Source: CAIWHR01 sp963734575
GTDB taxonomy: Bacteria; Pseudomonadota; Gammaproteobacteria; Burkholderiales; Casimicrobiaceae
Reading direction: 5' to 3'
Length of the DNA: 64,000 nt
NCBI GenBank assembly: GCA_963734575.1
Contig: CAVTHT010000016.1
Span: 62,001-126,000, forward strand
Below the pieces are notes generated by a model. The model was not told the origin of the DNA, made no database searches, and saw nothing but the letters and a program-made list of their open reading frames with translations. A program made the translations under genes and the position numbers. Positions 26,680-36,356 of the stretch are shown here, one piece after another. Within the stretch, counting starts at the first letter, position 1. Every line of letters starts with the position of its first letter.

Positions 26680-27597
26680 TCAGGCGGCGGATCGAGCGGC
26701 CGGCGGAGCAGCCGGCGACCAGCGCAGCTCGGCCAGCGCGACGCACGGTGCCGAGTCGGGTGCGATCAGCCCGTGGCGGAAGAGGCAATCGAGGATCACG
26801 AGGCTCGCATCGGCCGTGACGAGATCTTCGCCGGACTCGTTGGCGATCACCATCGCGGCTTCGGTGACCGTAACGAGGCGGTGCGCGACGACCTCGCCGT
26901 CGACGCCGGACGGCGTGTAGGCGCCGGGCAGCCGCAGGTCGTGGGCATGGATGATCTCCCGCTGGAGCCCGTCGGCCTGCGCGCGGCAGATGCGCAACAC
27001 GCCCACGGGTTGCGCGCGGGCGGCGACCGAGCTCGTGATGCCCGCCTCTTCCCAGGCCTCGCGCCGCACCGTTTCCGCGACCGTCGTGCCCGCGCGAACG
27101 CCGCCCCCCACGAGGGTGTCGAGCTGACCCGGATCGATCGCCTTGGCCGCGCTGCGCCGCGCGAGCCACATGCCGAGCTCGCCATGATGCGCAACCAGCC
27201 CGTTGACATGCGCGGCATGGGTGACGATGCCGAAATAGCGCGCCGCGGCACGCTCGATCATGAACGAGGGAGGCGCATCGGCAGCCGGCGCGACCGCATA
27301 GAGCTCGTCGCGCCATGCCGAGAGCGCCGCCTCGCGGGCAAGCTGCCGTGTCACGATGGCGAGCGCTTCGGTGCGCGCGTCGGCAGTGTCGAGGCGGGCG
27401 GCGAAGGCGAGCGCGCTGCCCTCGAGCGCGAAGACGTCACCGAACTTGGCCAGCCGCGCGGCCCGCTCGCGATCGGTCCAGCCCACGGGAGCGCCATCGA
27501 CGACGAACGGAATGAAGTCGCCGTCTGGCGGCCGCAACGCGGCGGCGAGACGGCGCCGGATGCTCTCGAGAACGGGTTCCGCGATCACGGCGCGCAT
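26680..27597 (-). CDS. Nudix hydrolase with N-terminal DUF4743 (Tnr3-like)
   Basis: A 305-residue protein. The N-terminal half (to about residue 120) matches the DUF4743 region found ahead of Nudix domains in thiamine-pyrophosphokinase-related proteins, with VGWTDRERAARLAKFGDVF. The Nudix domain follows: LVGGGVRAGTTVAETVRREAWEEAGI contains REAWEEAG, but the upstream Glu of the canonical box is Thr. ATG 27597 overlaps a TAGAAT -10-like sequence, so GTG 27588 is an alternative start. The substrate may be an oxidised thiamine diphosphate or another nucleotide-like pyrophosphate. It does not obviously belong to either neighbour's pathway. Confidence 0.82.
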   Translation of the reverse strand: MRAVIAEPVLESIRRRLAAALRPPDGDFIPFVVDGAPVGWTDRERAARLAKFGDVFALEGSALAFAARLDTADARTEALAIVTRQLAREAALSAWRDELYAVAPAADAPPSFMIERAAARYFGIVTHAAHVNGLVAHHGELGMWLARRSAAKAIDPGQLDTLVGGGVRAGTTVAETVRREAWEEAGITSSVAARAQPVGVLRICRAQADGLQREIIHAHDLRLPGAYTPSGVDGEVVAHRLVTVTEAAMVIANESGEDLVTADASLVILDCLFRHGLIAPDSAPCVALAELRWSPAAPPAARSAA

Positions 27598-27700
27598 TCT
27601 ACCGACGTTCACCCGGGTTCGGCGGGCGAGTCTGCCCGTGCGGCTGCGGGTCGCAGCGCGCATCGGTTAGACTGCGCGCTCGTCTTTACGGGAGCACGGC

Positions 27701-28567
27701 ATGGCTGCGCGCATCATCGACGGCAAGGCGCAGGCGGAGCGGGTACTCGAGGAAGTGCGTGCAGGCGTCGCGGCGCGCGCACGCAGCGGCAAGGACGTGC
27801 CGGGTCTCGCCGTCGTGTTGATCGGCGAGAATGCGGCGTCGCAGGTGTACGTCCGCAACAAGCGGCGTTCCACGGACGGCACCGGCATGCGCTCGTTCGC
27901 CTTCGACCTTCCCGCCGACCTGCCGCAGGATGCGCTCCTCGCGCGCATCGATGCGCTCAATGCGGACCCGGCGGTGCATGGCATCCTGGTCCAGCTGCCG
28001 CTGCCGAAGCACATCGAAGAGTCTGCAGTGACCGAGCGCATCGCGCCGCTCAAGGACGTCGACGGCTTCCATCCGTACAACATCGGGCGGCTGTTGCAGA
28101 AGCGGCCCACGCTGCGGCCATGCACGCCGTACGGCTGCATGCGCCTGCTCGCCGCGACGGGCGAGGATCTCGTCGGCAAGCATGCGGTGATCATCGGGCA
28201 ATCCAATATCGTCGGTCGTCCGATGGCGCTGGAGCTCCTGATGGCACGCTGCACCGTGACGGTGTGCCACTCGGCAACGCGTGATCTTCCGTCCATCGTC
28301 CGCCAGGGCGACATCGTCGTGGCGGCCGTCGGGAAGGCGGCCTTCGTGCACGGCGACTGGATCAAGCCGGGCGCGATCGTGATCGATGTCGGCATCAACC
28401 GCAACGCCGAAGGCAAGCTGTGCGGCGACGTCGACTTCGAAGCGGCGCGGCAGGTCGCGGGCTGGATCACGCCGGTGCCGGGTGGTGTCGGGCCGATGAC
28501 GATCGCCATGCTCCTCGCGAACACGCTGCGCGCGGCAGAGCTGCAGGAAGCGGCCGCGTCGCGATGA
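27701..28567 (+). CDS. folD: Bifunctional methylene-THF dehydrogenase/methenyl-THF cyclohydrolase
   Basis: Cytosolic one-carbon enzyme of 288 residues that interconverts 5,10-methylene-, methenyl- and 10-formyl-tetrahydrofolate. Catalytic features are YVRNK (Lys, about residue 48), LVQLPLPKH, KDVDGFHPYN, PCTPYGCM, the NADP-binding GQSNIVGRPMA and ITPVPGGVGPMTIAML. The stretch after the catalytic Lys (RRSTDGTGM) resembles the alphaproteobacterial style rather than the KACxExGI form common in betaproteobacteria. A -10-like TAGACT lies 33 bases upstream. The stop overlaps the next ATG as ATGA. It could process methylene-THF made by the FAD-GcvT enzyme at 11162-13615. Confidence 0.94.
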   Translation: MAARIIDGKAQAERVLEEVRAGVAARARSGKDVPGLAVVLIGENAASQVYVRNKRRSTDGTGMRSFAFDLPADLPQDALLARIDALNADPAVHGILVQLPLPKHIEESAVTERIAPLKDVDGFHPYNIGRLLQKRPTLRPCTPYGCMRLLAATGEDLVGKHAVIIGQSNIVGRPMALELLMARCTVTVCHSATRDLPSIVRQGDIVVAAVGKAAFVHGDWIKPGAIVIDVGINRNAEGKLCGDVDFEAARQVAGWITPVPGGVGPMTIAMLLANTLRAAELQEAAASR

Positions 28568-29644
28568 AGGCGGCGGAGCGGGGCGGCTGGATGACCCGCG
28601 AGCGGGTGCTCGCCGGTGCGCTCGCGCTCCTGACGCTCGTCGTCCTCTACCTCGAGTACGAGGTGGTGGCGCCGTTCGTGCCGGCGCTGACCTGGGCGCT
28701 CGTGCTGGCGGTGCTGCTGCAGCCGATCCATCACTGGCTGCAACGACGGCTGCACTCGCGGCCGGCGGTGGCGACACTCGCCGTCGTGCTGGTGGCGATC
28801 GCGATCGCGTTTCCCATCGCCTTCGTCGGCTACGAGATCGCACGCGAGGTCGCGGCGAGCGCCGACACGTGGCGCAAGCAGTTGAGCACCGATGCGTGGC
28901 GTGCAGCGGTCGAGCGCAGCCCGCAGCTCGCGTCGGCGACCGAGTGGCTGCAGCGTACCGTGGACTTGCGCGGGCAGATCGAGCAGGCGCTGCAGCAGGT
29001 GCTGCAGTGGGCGCGGAAACTGTTGTCGGGCACGGTGTACGTCGCCACGGGCGTGCTCGTCACGCTGTACATCCTGTTCTACTTTCTGCGCGACGGCAGC
29101 GAGATGCTGCGCGGTCTGCGGCGCTACCTGCCGCTGGCACGGCACGAGACCGATCGCCTCTTCCGGACGACCGCGGAAACCATTCGCGCCGTCGTGTTCG
29201 GCACGATCGCCGTGTCGCTCATACAAGGTGTCCTGGGGGGACTGATTTTCTGGTGGCTCGACCTGCCGGCGCCGCTCGTCTGGGGGGCGGTGATGGCCTT
29301 CCTCTCGCTGCTGCCGATGTTCGGCGCCGCGCTCGTATGGGCACCCGTTGCACTGTTCCTGGCGCTGCAGGGCGACTGGCAATCGGCGCTGATTCTCGGG
29401 GCGTGGGGGGCCATCGTGATCGGGCTGTCGGACAATCTCCTGCGCCCGCTCCTGGTCAAGGGCCAGTCGCAGATGCACACGCTGACCGTGTTCGTTGCGA
29501 TGCTCGGCGGCCTCAGCGCATTCGGTGCCGACCGGACTCGTGCTCGGCCCGCTCGTGGTGGCCATCGGCACGACGCTGCTCGATATATGGCGCGCGCGGA
29601 CGGCCGCCGGCGACACCGTCGAAGAGGGTGTGGACGAGCGCTGA
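28564..29644 (+). CDS. AI-2E family (PerM-like) membrane protein, one frameshift
   Basis: Polytopic inner-membrane protein of the AI-2E/PerM family, about 359 residues after removing one extra base near 29525-29530. The N-terminal helices FVPALTWALVLAVLLQP and the family block SLIQGVLGGLIFWWLDLPAPLVWG with SDNLLRPLLVKGQSQMHTL are diagnostic. The true C-terminus, PTGLVLGPLVVAIGTTLL and on to VDER-stop, lies in the shifted frame. The family includes putative exporters and Na+/H+ antiporters; the substrate is unknown. The ATG overlaps the folD stop by 4 bases (ATGA), so the genes are translationally coupled. Confidence 0.88.
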
Positions 29645-29700
29645 TCCCCATCGTGCATGCTGGCCACGCGCGCCGCCGCAAGTGCATGAGGCCATCGGGA

Positions 29701-29729
29701 TTGGCACGATCGCCGCCCGACCCTAGAAT
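29701..29729 (+). promoter_or_regulatory. Sigma-70-type promoter of the cyclase-NTPase gene
   Basis: TTGGCA (29701-29706) and TAGAAT (29724-29729) are separated by exactly 17 bases, close to the vegetative consensus. The predicted transcript starts about 30 bases before the GTG at 29766. Confidence 0.55.
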
Positions 29730-29765
29730 CCCCGCCTTGGCAGAAGCGCTGCCGGGAACATCGCC

Positions 29766-32532
29766 GTGCAACCTGGATCCGGTCCTACCACCATCCTTTT
29801 CACCGACATCGAAGGCAGCACCCGGCTCTGGGAGACGCAGCCTGACCTGATGTCGAAGGCGCTGCGCAAGCATGACGCGTTGGCGCGAGACGCGGTCGAG
29901 CGGCACGGCGGCATCGTCGTGAAGTCGACGGGCGACGGCATGTATGCCGCATTCGCCGATCCGGTCGACGGCATCAACGCCATCGTCGGCCTGCAACAGG
30001 CGCTCGCCGATCCGGGCGCCACGGAAGGCGTGCCGCTGCGCATTCGCTGCGGCCTGCACGTCGGCGAGGTCGAGCACCGCGACAACGATTTCTTCGGGCC
30101 GCCGGTCAACCGCAGCGCGCGCATCATGGGCGCCGCGCACGGCGGGCAGATCCTCGTCTCGCAGGCCGTCGCCGACGGCGTTCATGGCAGGTTGCCGGGC
30201 GAGATCGTGCTGCGGGACCTGGGCGGGGTGCGTCTCAAGGACCTCGCATCGCCGGAGCGCGTGTACCAGATCGTGCATCCGCAGCTGCGCCAGGATTTTC
30301 CCGCGCTGCGTTCGCTCGAATCGACTCCGAACAACCTCCCGCAGCAGCTCACCACGTTCGTGGGGCGCGAGCGGGAGCTCCATGAGCTGGCAGGGCTGCT
30401 CGAGGGATCGCGGCTCCTGACGCTCTGCGGCATGGGGGGCCTCGGCAAGACGCGGCTCTCGTTGCAGATCGCCGCGGATGCCCTCGACGCGTTTCCGGAC
30501 GGGGTCTGGTTCGTCGATCTTGCGCCGATCCGGGATGCATCGCTCGTGCCGAGCGTGCTGGCCCAGGTGCTGGGCGTACAGGAGGAGCCGGGCCGCGCGC
30601 TGACCGACACGCTTTGCGCGCATCTCAAGTCGCGCACGCTTCTCGTCATCCTCGACAACTGCGAGCATCTCGTTGCGGCATGCGCGAAGCTCGCCAACAG
30701 CATCCTGCGCGCCGCGTGCGACGTGCGCATCATCGCGACCAGCCGCGAGGCCTTGCGCATCCCGGGCGAGCAGACCTACTCGATCCTTCCGCTACCGGTT
30801 CCGGACAGGAGCGCGACGGTCGACACGCTGCGAAAGTCGGATGCCGTACGCCTCTTCGTCGATCGCGCGCGCACGCACAAGCCTGCATTCGAGCTTGGCG
30901 AGAGGGAAGCGCCGGCGGTGGCCGAGATCGTGGCGCGGCTCGAAGGGATACCACTCGCGCTGGAGCTCGCCGCGGCACGCGTGCGCGCCCTCTCGCTCGC
31001 CGACATCAACACGCGCCTGCGCGACCGCTTCAAGCTGCTCACCGGTGGCGGGCGGGTGGTCCTCGAGCGCCAGCAGACGTTGCGCGCCCTGGTCGCGTGG
31101 TCGTATGACCTGCTGCAGCCGCACGAGCAGGTCCTGTTCGATCGCTTGTGCGTGTTCGCCGGAGGCTTCGATCTCGAATCGGCCGAGAAGGTGTGCGGCG
31201 TGGAACCCCTGGCAGCCGACGACGTGCTGGACCTCCTCGCATCGCTGGTCGACAAGTCGCTCGTCATGGCGGAGGAGCGCGAGGACGGCACGCGCTATCG
31301 CACTCTCGAGACGATCCGCGACTTCGCGCGGGAAACCCTGGGCGTGCGTGGCGAGCGGGCAACCGCTGCGCTGCGGCATTGCGAGCACTTCCTGCTGCTG
31401 GCCAAGGCCGGCAACAAGGGACTGCAGGGCCCGGAGCAGCCGCATTGGATACGGCGACTGGAGGCGGAGCTCGACAACCTGCGGCGGCGCCATCACACAC
31501 GCGCTGGAGGGTGGCGGCGATCCCGTCGTGGCCGTCAAGTTCCAGGTTGCGCTGATGAATTTCTGGATCTTCCGCGGCTACGTCAGCGAAGGCAGGAAGT
31601 CCGTCGAGGCGGCGCTGGCGAAGTCAGCGGTGAACGCCTCCGACGTGGCGCAGGCGCACGCCCTGTACGTGGGCGCCGCGCTGGCAGCGAGCCAGAGCGA
31701 CTACGCCTCCGCGCAAGGTATGCTCCAGCAATGCCTCTCGCTGCGCCGGGCGATCGGCAGCGCGATCGACATCGCGGCGACCCTGTCGACGCTTTCCGTC
31801 GTGGAGCTGCGGCTAGGCAACGCCGCCGATGCGCGCGCCGCCGAGGAGGAGGCGCTCGCCATCTTCAGGGACATGAAGCATCCGATCGGGGAAGCCCTTG
31901 GGCTGCTGCACATCGGCCAGGTGTGCGCGTATCTCGCGGAGGACGACGAAGCAAGGCGCTTCTTCGATCAATGCGTCGCGATCGCGCGGCAGGTGAAGCA
32001 TTGCGAGATCGAAAGCGAGGGCGAGCGGATGCTGGGCGAGATCGCCCTCGAGGCGGGCGATGTCGACGGCGCGCTGTCGCGCTTCGATCGTTCGTTGCAG
32101 GTCTGCCGTGGCGCCGGTGACAAGCGCGACGAAGCGAGCTCCGCCTGGTGGCTCGCGCGGGTGCATCTCGCGAAAGGCGAGCTCGACCGTGCGCGCGAGC
32201 TGCTGGCCGAGTCGTTACGTTCGTTCCAGTCGTTCGAAATGCACGAGGATGTGCTCAACTGCCTCGAGGACCACGGTCGCCTGTTCGCGGCCCTCGGAGC
32301 GATGGAGGAGGCCGTGCGGCTGTACGCTCTCGTTGCGCGGCATCGCGTCGTGCTCGGCGTCGTTCGCTCCCCGCGCGTCCGACGCCACTCCGACGAGGAA
32401 TGCGCCCGCGCCCGCGCGGCGCTCGGTGATGCGGACTTCGATTGCGCCTGGAGCGAGGGCATGCGCGCCGAGCTCGGCGATGTGATCGTCAGGACAATAG
32501 GTGCTGCGCCGGCCGCGGCAGTCGCGGCGTGA
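29766..32532 (+). CDS. Class III cyclase-NTPase-TPR signalling protein, one frameshift
   Basis: A soluble regulator of about 921 residues after repair of one extra base near 31485. Residues 1-180 form a class III adenylate/guanylate cyclase homology domain (TILFTDIEGSTRLWE, VVKSTGDGMYAAF, GPPVNRSARIM). A STAND/NB-ARC-like ATPase follows (Walker A CGMGGLGKTRLS, Walker B LLVILDNCEHL, IIATSREALRI, GIPLALELAAARV). The last 350 residues are tetratricopeptide-like helical repeats. No LuxR helix-turn-helix is seen at the C-terminus. Whether the cyclase is active is unclear, since only one metal Asp motif is obvious. The start is GTG 29766. Such proteins are common orphan regulators in Beta- and Actinobacteria. 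Confidence 0.85.
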
Positions 32533-32590
32533 AGCCGTGGCGCCATGCGCGCCGTGCGATCGTGGTCCGCCGGATGATGCCTTGAAACGA

Positions 32591-32616
32591 CTGCGCCCGG
32601 CGTGACCCGGGCGCAG
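32591..32616. terminator. Bidirectional hairpin terminator
   Basis: CTGCGCCCGG and CCGGGCGCAG form a perfect 10-bp stem with a 6-base loop between two convergent genes, the cyclase-NTPase (+) and the PEP-CTERM gene (-). No clear T tract follows on either side. Confidence 0.6.
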
Positions 32617-32620
32617 GATC

Positions 32621-33364
32621 CTACGAGACCTCGTGCGCCCGCGTTCTTCGTCGGACGAAGAGACCCGCGCCCAGCGCGCCGAGCAGCAATGCCAGTGTCG
32701 TTGGTTCCGGCACCCGGGTGATGGTGGTGTATTGCGCGGTTGCCACGAGGATCGGGCCGCCCGAAATGTCGTTCTGCGCGTACAGATACACGCCCCTTGG
32801 AAGCCCCCCAACCACCAATGCTTCCGAATTGATGATGGGGGCGAACGCGTAGCAGTAGCCGTCACACGGCGGCGGCGTGAAGCAGTACGGGTCGCAGCTG
32901 ATCTCGTCCGGGCCTCCGGGGTAATTGCCACCGGGCATCGCTCCGGAGACGAACTGCAGGAACCACTGCGCGGTCGTCGGGTCGCTGCTTCCGGGTATGA
33001 ACGGCAGCAGTGCCGTGTCCAGCGAGTCCAGCGTCCCGCCCACTATCATCGAGCCAAACAGCGGCGGATTCGACGTGACCGGCGGCGGGGCGAACGTGAG
33101 GTTGCCGTTGAAGTTCGGACCTTCCGGCAGCGACGAGCTCACGATGGTCGAGGCGCTCAGGAGCGAGGCCGCGCAGACCCCTGCATTCGGCTTCCAGCCG
33201 TCGGGAGCAAGACACGAGTCGTCGATGAACAGCTTGAAGCTGCCGGAGAAATCGACGGGATCGAAATTGCCACTGAAGAATGCGGCGTCGGCGCTCTGGG
33301 CGATCCCCAGAGCCGCGGCTACTGCGGTGGTGGCCAGCGTCCGACGAAATTTGCCATCGATCAT
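32621..33364 (-). CDS. PEP-CTERM sorting-domain secreted protein
   Basis: A 247-residue exported protein. The signal peptide (LATTAVAAALGIAQSADAA) leads to a Gly/Pro/Ser-rich mature region with six cysteines, several clustered around CDPYCFTPPPCDGYC. The C-terminus is VPEPTTLALLLGALGAGLFVRRRTRA: the PEP motif, a hydrophobic helix and an Arg cluster recognised by exosortase. Such proteins are trimmed and placed in the exopolysaccharide matrix. No exosortase or EPS operon is in the window. Upstream lie a sigma-54-like promoter (33428-33443) and a possible activator site (33519-33535), matching the known RpoN control of PEP-CTERM genes. Confidence 0.9.
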   Translation of the reverse strand: MIDGKFRRTLATTAVAAALGIAQSADAAFFSGNFDPVDFSGSFKLFIDDSCLAPDGWKPNAGVCAASLLSASTIVSSSLPEGPNFNGNLTFAPPPVTSNPPLFGSMIVGGTLDSLDTALLPFIPGSSDPTTAQWFLQFVSGAMPGGNYPGGPDEISCDPYCFTPPPCDGYCYAFAPIINSEALVVGGLPRGVYLYAQNDISGGPILVATAQYTTITRVPEPTTLALLLGALGAGLFVRRRTRAHEVS

Positions 33365-33427
33365 GAGGCTCTCCAGAGAACATGGGCGATGCGCATCGGG
33401 AACGCGCGCATCGCGACCATAGAGCAG

Positions 33428-33443
33428 TGCAAGATGTGCACCA
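33428..33443 (-). promoter_or_regulatory. Sigma-54-like promoter of the PEP-CTERM gene
   Basis: On the minus strand TGGTGCACATCTTGCA keeps the invariant GG and GC 10 bases apart and a TTGCA -12 box. Transcription would begin about 53 bases before the ATG at 33364. Confidence 0.6.
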
Positions 33444-33518
33444 CCACGTGTGTTCTCGCCCTAAGCGATTGATGTTGTTGCGGTCGCCTGCACGGGCTGC
33501 GGCATTCGCCCGCGGCGC

Positions 33519-33544
33519 TGTAAAGCCGGGCGACAGTGCCCGGC
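33519..33544. promoter_or_regulatory. TGTAAA-N6-CGACA site plus inverted repeat
   Basis: TGTAAA-GCCGGG-CGACA (33519-33535) lies 76-92 bases upstream of the sigma-54-like promoter. It overlaps a perfect inverted repeat, GCCGGGC-GACAGT-GCCCGGC (33525-33544). It may bind an enhancer-binding activator. The rest of the 33365-33630 gap is shared with the divergent glycosyltransferase gene, and I see nothing else in it. Confidence 0.35.
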
Positions 33545-33618
33545 CCACGATGACCGCGTTCGATCGGCACGCGACGTTCCCCGGCGTGCCCGCGGTGCCG
33601 CAGGGCGTGCGCGCTCGT

Positions 33619-33624
33619 TAGAAT
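33619..33624 (+). promoter_or_regulatory. -10 box abutting the glycosyltransferase start
   Basis: TAGAAT ends 6 bases before the ATG at 33631, so transcription would begin at or next to the start codon, predicting a leaderless mRNA. No -35 consensus is seen. Confidence 0.35.
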
Positions 33625-33630
33625 GCCCCC

Positions 33631-34869
33631 ATGGCACGCGTCCTCCTGGCGTGGGAACTCGGCGGCGACTACGGTCACCTGATGCGATTCCTCACGATCG
33701 CCCAGGAACTGGCGAAGCGCGGTCACGAGCCCGTCCTCGCGCTGCGGGAGCTGACGCACGTCGACACCGTGCTGCGCGACCAGCCGTATTCCGTGTTCCA
33801 GGCGCCGATCTTCGCCGGCCGCGTCGATGGTCTTCCGCCGGCTGCCGGGTTCGCCGAGACGCTGATGCGCCTCGGCTTCCTTTATCCCTCCGTGCTGACC
33901 GGTCTGTGCCGCGGCTGGCGCTCGCTCATCGAACTCGTGCAACCGGCGCTGCTGGTCTTCGACTACGCCCCCACCGGTCTTCTTGCGACGCGAAACCTCG
34001 CAATCCCGCGCGTGCTGTTCGGCAATTCGTTTTCCATCCCGCCGTCGACCGATCCCATGCCAACGTACCGGTGGTGGGAGCCGGCAGATCGCAACCGCAT
34101 CGTCAACGCCGAGCGGATTGTGCTCGGCATCGCCAACGCCGCTTTGGCGCGGCACGGCGAGCCCCCGATGGCACGCCTCGCCGACCTGCTCGCGGCGGAC
34201 GAAGTGATCATCGCCACGTCGCAGGATTTCGATCAATACCCTGCCCGCAGCGGAGCGCACTACTGGGGCCTGGTCGCGAACGTGGAGAGCGGCGTGCCGC
34301 CGCCCTGGCCGACCGTGGGCAAGCGTCGGATCTTCGCCTACGTGAAGCCCCATTTCCGCGACTTCGCGCGGCTGCTCGAAGCGCTTCGTCGCGTCGACGC
34401 TGCGGTGGTCGTCCACGCGCCCGGGGTCTCGACCAACGACATGCACCGCTTCACCGCAGCCAACATCGCCTTCAGTCGCGAGCCCGTGCGCATGGCCGAC
34501 GTGCGGCGCGACTGCGACATTGGCATCTGCCATGCGGGGGGGACGGCGAGCACCCTCGTCACCGCGGGCAGACCGGTCCTGCTGCTGCCGCAGCATCTGG
34601 AGCAGATGATGATGGCGAAACGCGTCCAGCAGACCGGCGCATGTCTCGTCGTGGACTTCGAGAAGCCCGCACCCGATTACCGCCGCCTTGTCGAAAGGTT
34701 GCTCGCGGAGCCTTCGTTCACCACCGCGGCCGGCGCCTTCGCGCAACGTTACGCGGACGACTCCATCGCGAGCCGGATCGAGCGCATCGTGGACAGGATG
34801 GAGGCGTTGATGCCACAGGGCGCGCGTGCACGCCGCGAAGCCGCCGGCGAACCGGCCGCCGCCTCATGA
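33631..34869 (+). CDS. Glycosyltransferase, UGT/MurG-like (GT-B, YjiC family)
   Basis: A 412-residue GT-B glycosyltransferase. The N-terminal acceptor domain starts ARVLLAWELGGDYGHLMRFLTIAQELAKRGHEP, with the Gly-rich loop and His typical of this class. The C-terminal donor domain contains CDIGICHAGGTASTLVTAGRPVLLLPQHLEQ, equivalent to the nucleotide-sugar-binding motif of UDP-glycosyltransferases. Acceptor and sugar are unknown. The gene is divergent from the PEP-CTERM gene and may have a leaderless transcript. A link to matrix or lipid glycosylation is only a guess from that neighbour. Confidence 0.85.
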   Translation: MARVLLAWELGGDYGHLMRFLTIAQELAKRGHEPVLALRELTHVDTVLRDQPYSVFQAPIFAGRVDGLPPAAGFAETLMRLGFLYPSVLTGLCRGWRSLIELVQPALLVFDYAPTGLLATRNLAIPRVLFGNSFSIPPSTDPMPTYRWWEPADRNRIVNAERIVLGIANAALARHGEPPMARLADLLAADEVIIATSQDFDQYPARSGAHYWGLVANVESGVPPPWPTVGKRRIFAYVKPHFRDFARLLEALRRVDAAVVVHAPGVSTNDMHRFTAANIAFSREPVRMADVRRDCDIGICHAGGTASTLVTAGRPVLLLPQHLEQMMMAKRVQQTGACLVVDFEKPAPDYRRLVERLLAEPSFTTAAGAFAQRYADDSIASRIERIVDRMEALMPQGARARREAAGEPAAAS

Positions 34870-34976
34870 CGCGCACTCAGCGATTGCGCATCGCGCACCG
34901 GTAGCCGTGGCACTGACCGCCCTCGGCGGCGCCAGCGGGGGCGGCCGTCATGAACGCCTGCTCCTGCACGCCGTAC

Positions 34977-36347
34977 TCACCCGCTGCGCAGGTGCCAAGC
35001 CTTCGGTCGCGTGAACGTCTGGATGCCATACGTGGACAGCGTGAGACCGATGCCGGAGTGACGGACGCCGGACCACGGCAGGCGCGGGCTGACGCGGTCA
35101 CAGCAGTTCCAGTACACCGACCCGGAATGCACGTCACGCAGGATCGCCCTGGCGCGCTTCTCGTCGCGGGTGTACACGGCCGCGGTGAGGCCGTAGTCGG
35201 TGTCGTTCATGAGTCGGGTCGCTTCGGCGTCGTCACGCACCTTCTGGATGCCGATGATGGGACCGAAGCTCTCCTCGCGCATCAGGGCCATCGTATGGTC
35301 CACGTTCGAGAGCACGGTCGGCTCGAACCAGTTGCCCTTGCCCTTGATCACGCGGCCACCGACGAGCAGCCTGGCGCCGCGCTTCTTCGCATCCGCGACC
35401 TGCTGCTTGAGCACGTCGAGCTGCGGCCGGCGCGTGATCGGTCCGATGTACGTGGCCTCGTCGGTCGGGTCGCCCATGCGGTAGCCCTTGACCTCCTGCA
35501 CGAACGCGTCGACGAATGCGTCGTGGATGGCCTCGTGCACGTAGATGCGTTCCACCGAGCAGCACGACTGGCCCGTGTTGTAGAAGGCGCCATCGGCGAC
35601 ACCGGCCGCAGCCGCCTTGACCTCCACGTCGTCGCACACGTACACGGGGTCCTTGCCGCCGAGCTCGAGCTGAACCTTGATCATGCGCCTGGCGGCTGTC
35701 GCGGCGATCTTCGTACCCGTCGCGTACGACCCGGTGAAGAACACGCCATCGACCGGCTGGTTCAGGAGTGCCGCGCCCGTCTTGCCATCGCCGACCACCG
35801 GGATGAAGACGTCCTCCGGCACGCCGGCCGCGTGCAGCATGCGCGCGATGTGCAAACCCGTCAGCGTGGCGAACTCCGATGGCTTGTAGAGCACCGCATT
35901 GCCGGCGATCAGCGCCGGCACGAACACGTTGCTGCCGACGAAGTACGGGTAGTTCCACGCCGAGATGTTGGCGATCACGCCGAGCGGCTCGTGCGTGATC
36001 CGCTCGTCCATCTTCTGCGCGGGGTCGGCGTGCACCTTCTGCTCGCGCAGCGCCTTCGCCGATTCGGCGATGAAGAAGTCGATCCGCGTCAGGAGTCCGT
36101 TGAGCTCGTTGCGGGCCTGGCGGATGGGCTTGCCGACCTCCTCGGTGAGGGTCGCGGCGAGCGTCTCGTGCTCGGCGACGATGCGCTCACGGAAGCGCGC
36201 GATCGCATCGATGCGCCGGCGCAGCGGCTCGCGTGCCCAGCGGGGCTGCGCCTCGCGTGCGCGCTGGTATTTCCTGCGCACGGCCGTGGCCGTGTCGGTC
36301 TCGATGTCGCGCACCACGGCGCCGGTGGCGGGATTGATGATCTTCAT
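34977..36347 (-). CDS. NAD(P)-dependent aldehyde dehydrogenase
   Basis: A 456-residue ALDH-superfamily enzyme, oxidising an aldehyde to its acid. Landmarks are ISAWNYPYFVGSNVFVPALIAGN, LYKPSEFATLTG, VFFTGSYATGTKI, the general base in QLELGGKDPVYV, the nucleophile in YNTGQSCCSVERIY and ESFGPIIGIQ. The Cys-Cys at the active site is a variant of the usual single-Cys motif. It lies 9 bases after the amidotransferase-like hydrolase in an operon with an alcohol dehydrogenase, so it probably completes oxidation of an amine-derived aldehyde. The specific substrate is not readable. The 107 bases after its stop hold no recognisable gene. Confidence 0.9.
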   Translation of the reverse strand: MKIINPATGAVVRDIETDTATAVRRKYQRAREAQPRWAREPLRRRIDAIARFRERIVAEHETLAATLTEEVGKPIRQARNELNGLLTRIDFFIAESAKALREQKVHADPAQKMDERITHEPLGVIANISAWNYPYFVGSNVFVPALIAGNAVLYKPSEFATLTGLHIARMLHAAGVPEDVFIPVVGDGKTGAALLNQPVDGVFFTGSYATGTKIAATAARRMIKVQLELGGKDPVYVCDDVEVKAAAAGVADGAFYNTGQSCCSVERIYVHEAIHDAFVDAFVQEVKGYRMGDPTDEATYIGPITRRPQLDVLKQQVADAKKRGARLLVGGRVIKGKGNWFEPTVLSNVDHTMALMREESFGPIIGIQKVRDDAEATRLMNDTDYGLTAAVYTRDEKRARAILRDVHSGSVYWNCCDRVSPRLPWSGVRHSGIGLTLSTYGIQTFTRPKAWHLRSG

Positions 36348-36356
36348 TGCTGTTGG

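Noticed and set aside
32621..34869. An exopolysaccharide/exosortase locus around the PEP-CTERM gene.
   Set aside because: Only one PEP-CTERM protein and one glycosyltransferase are present; no exosortase, polymerase or chain-length regulator is found in the window.
34870..34976. A short Cys-containing minus-strand peptide after the aldehyde dehydrogenase gene.
   Set aside because: It is only the readable end of a shadow frame with no start, ribosome site or conservation that I can see.
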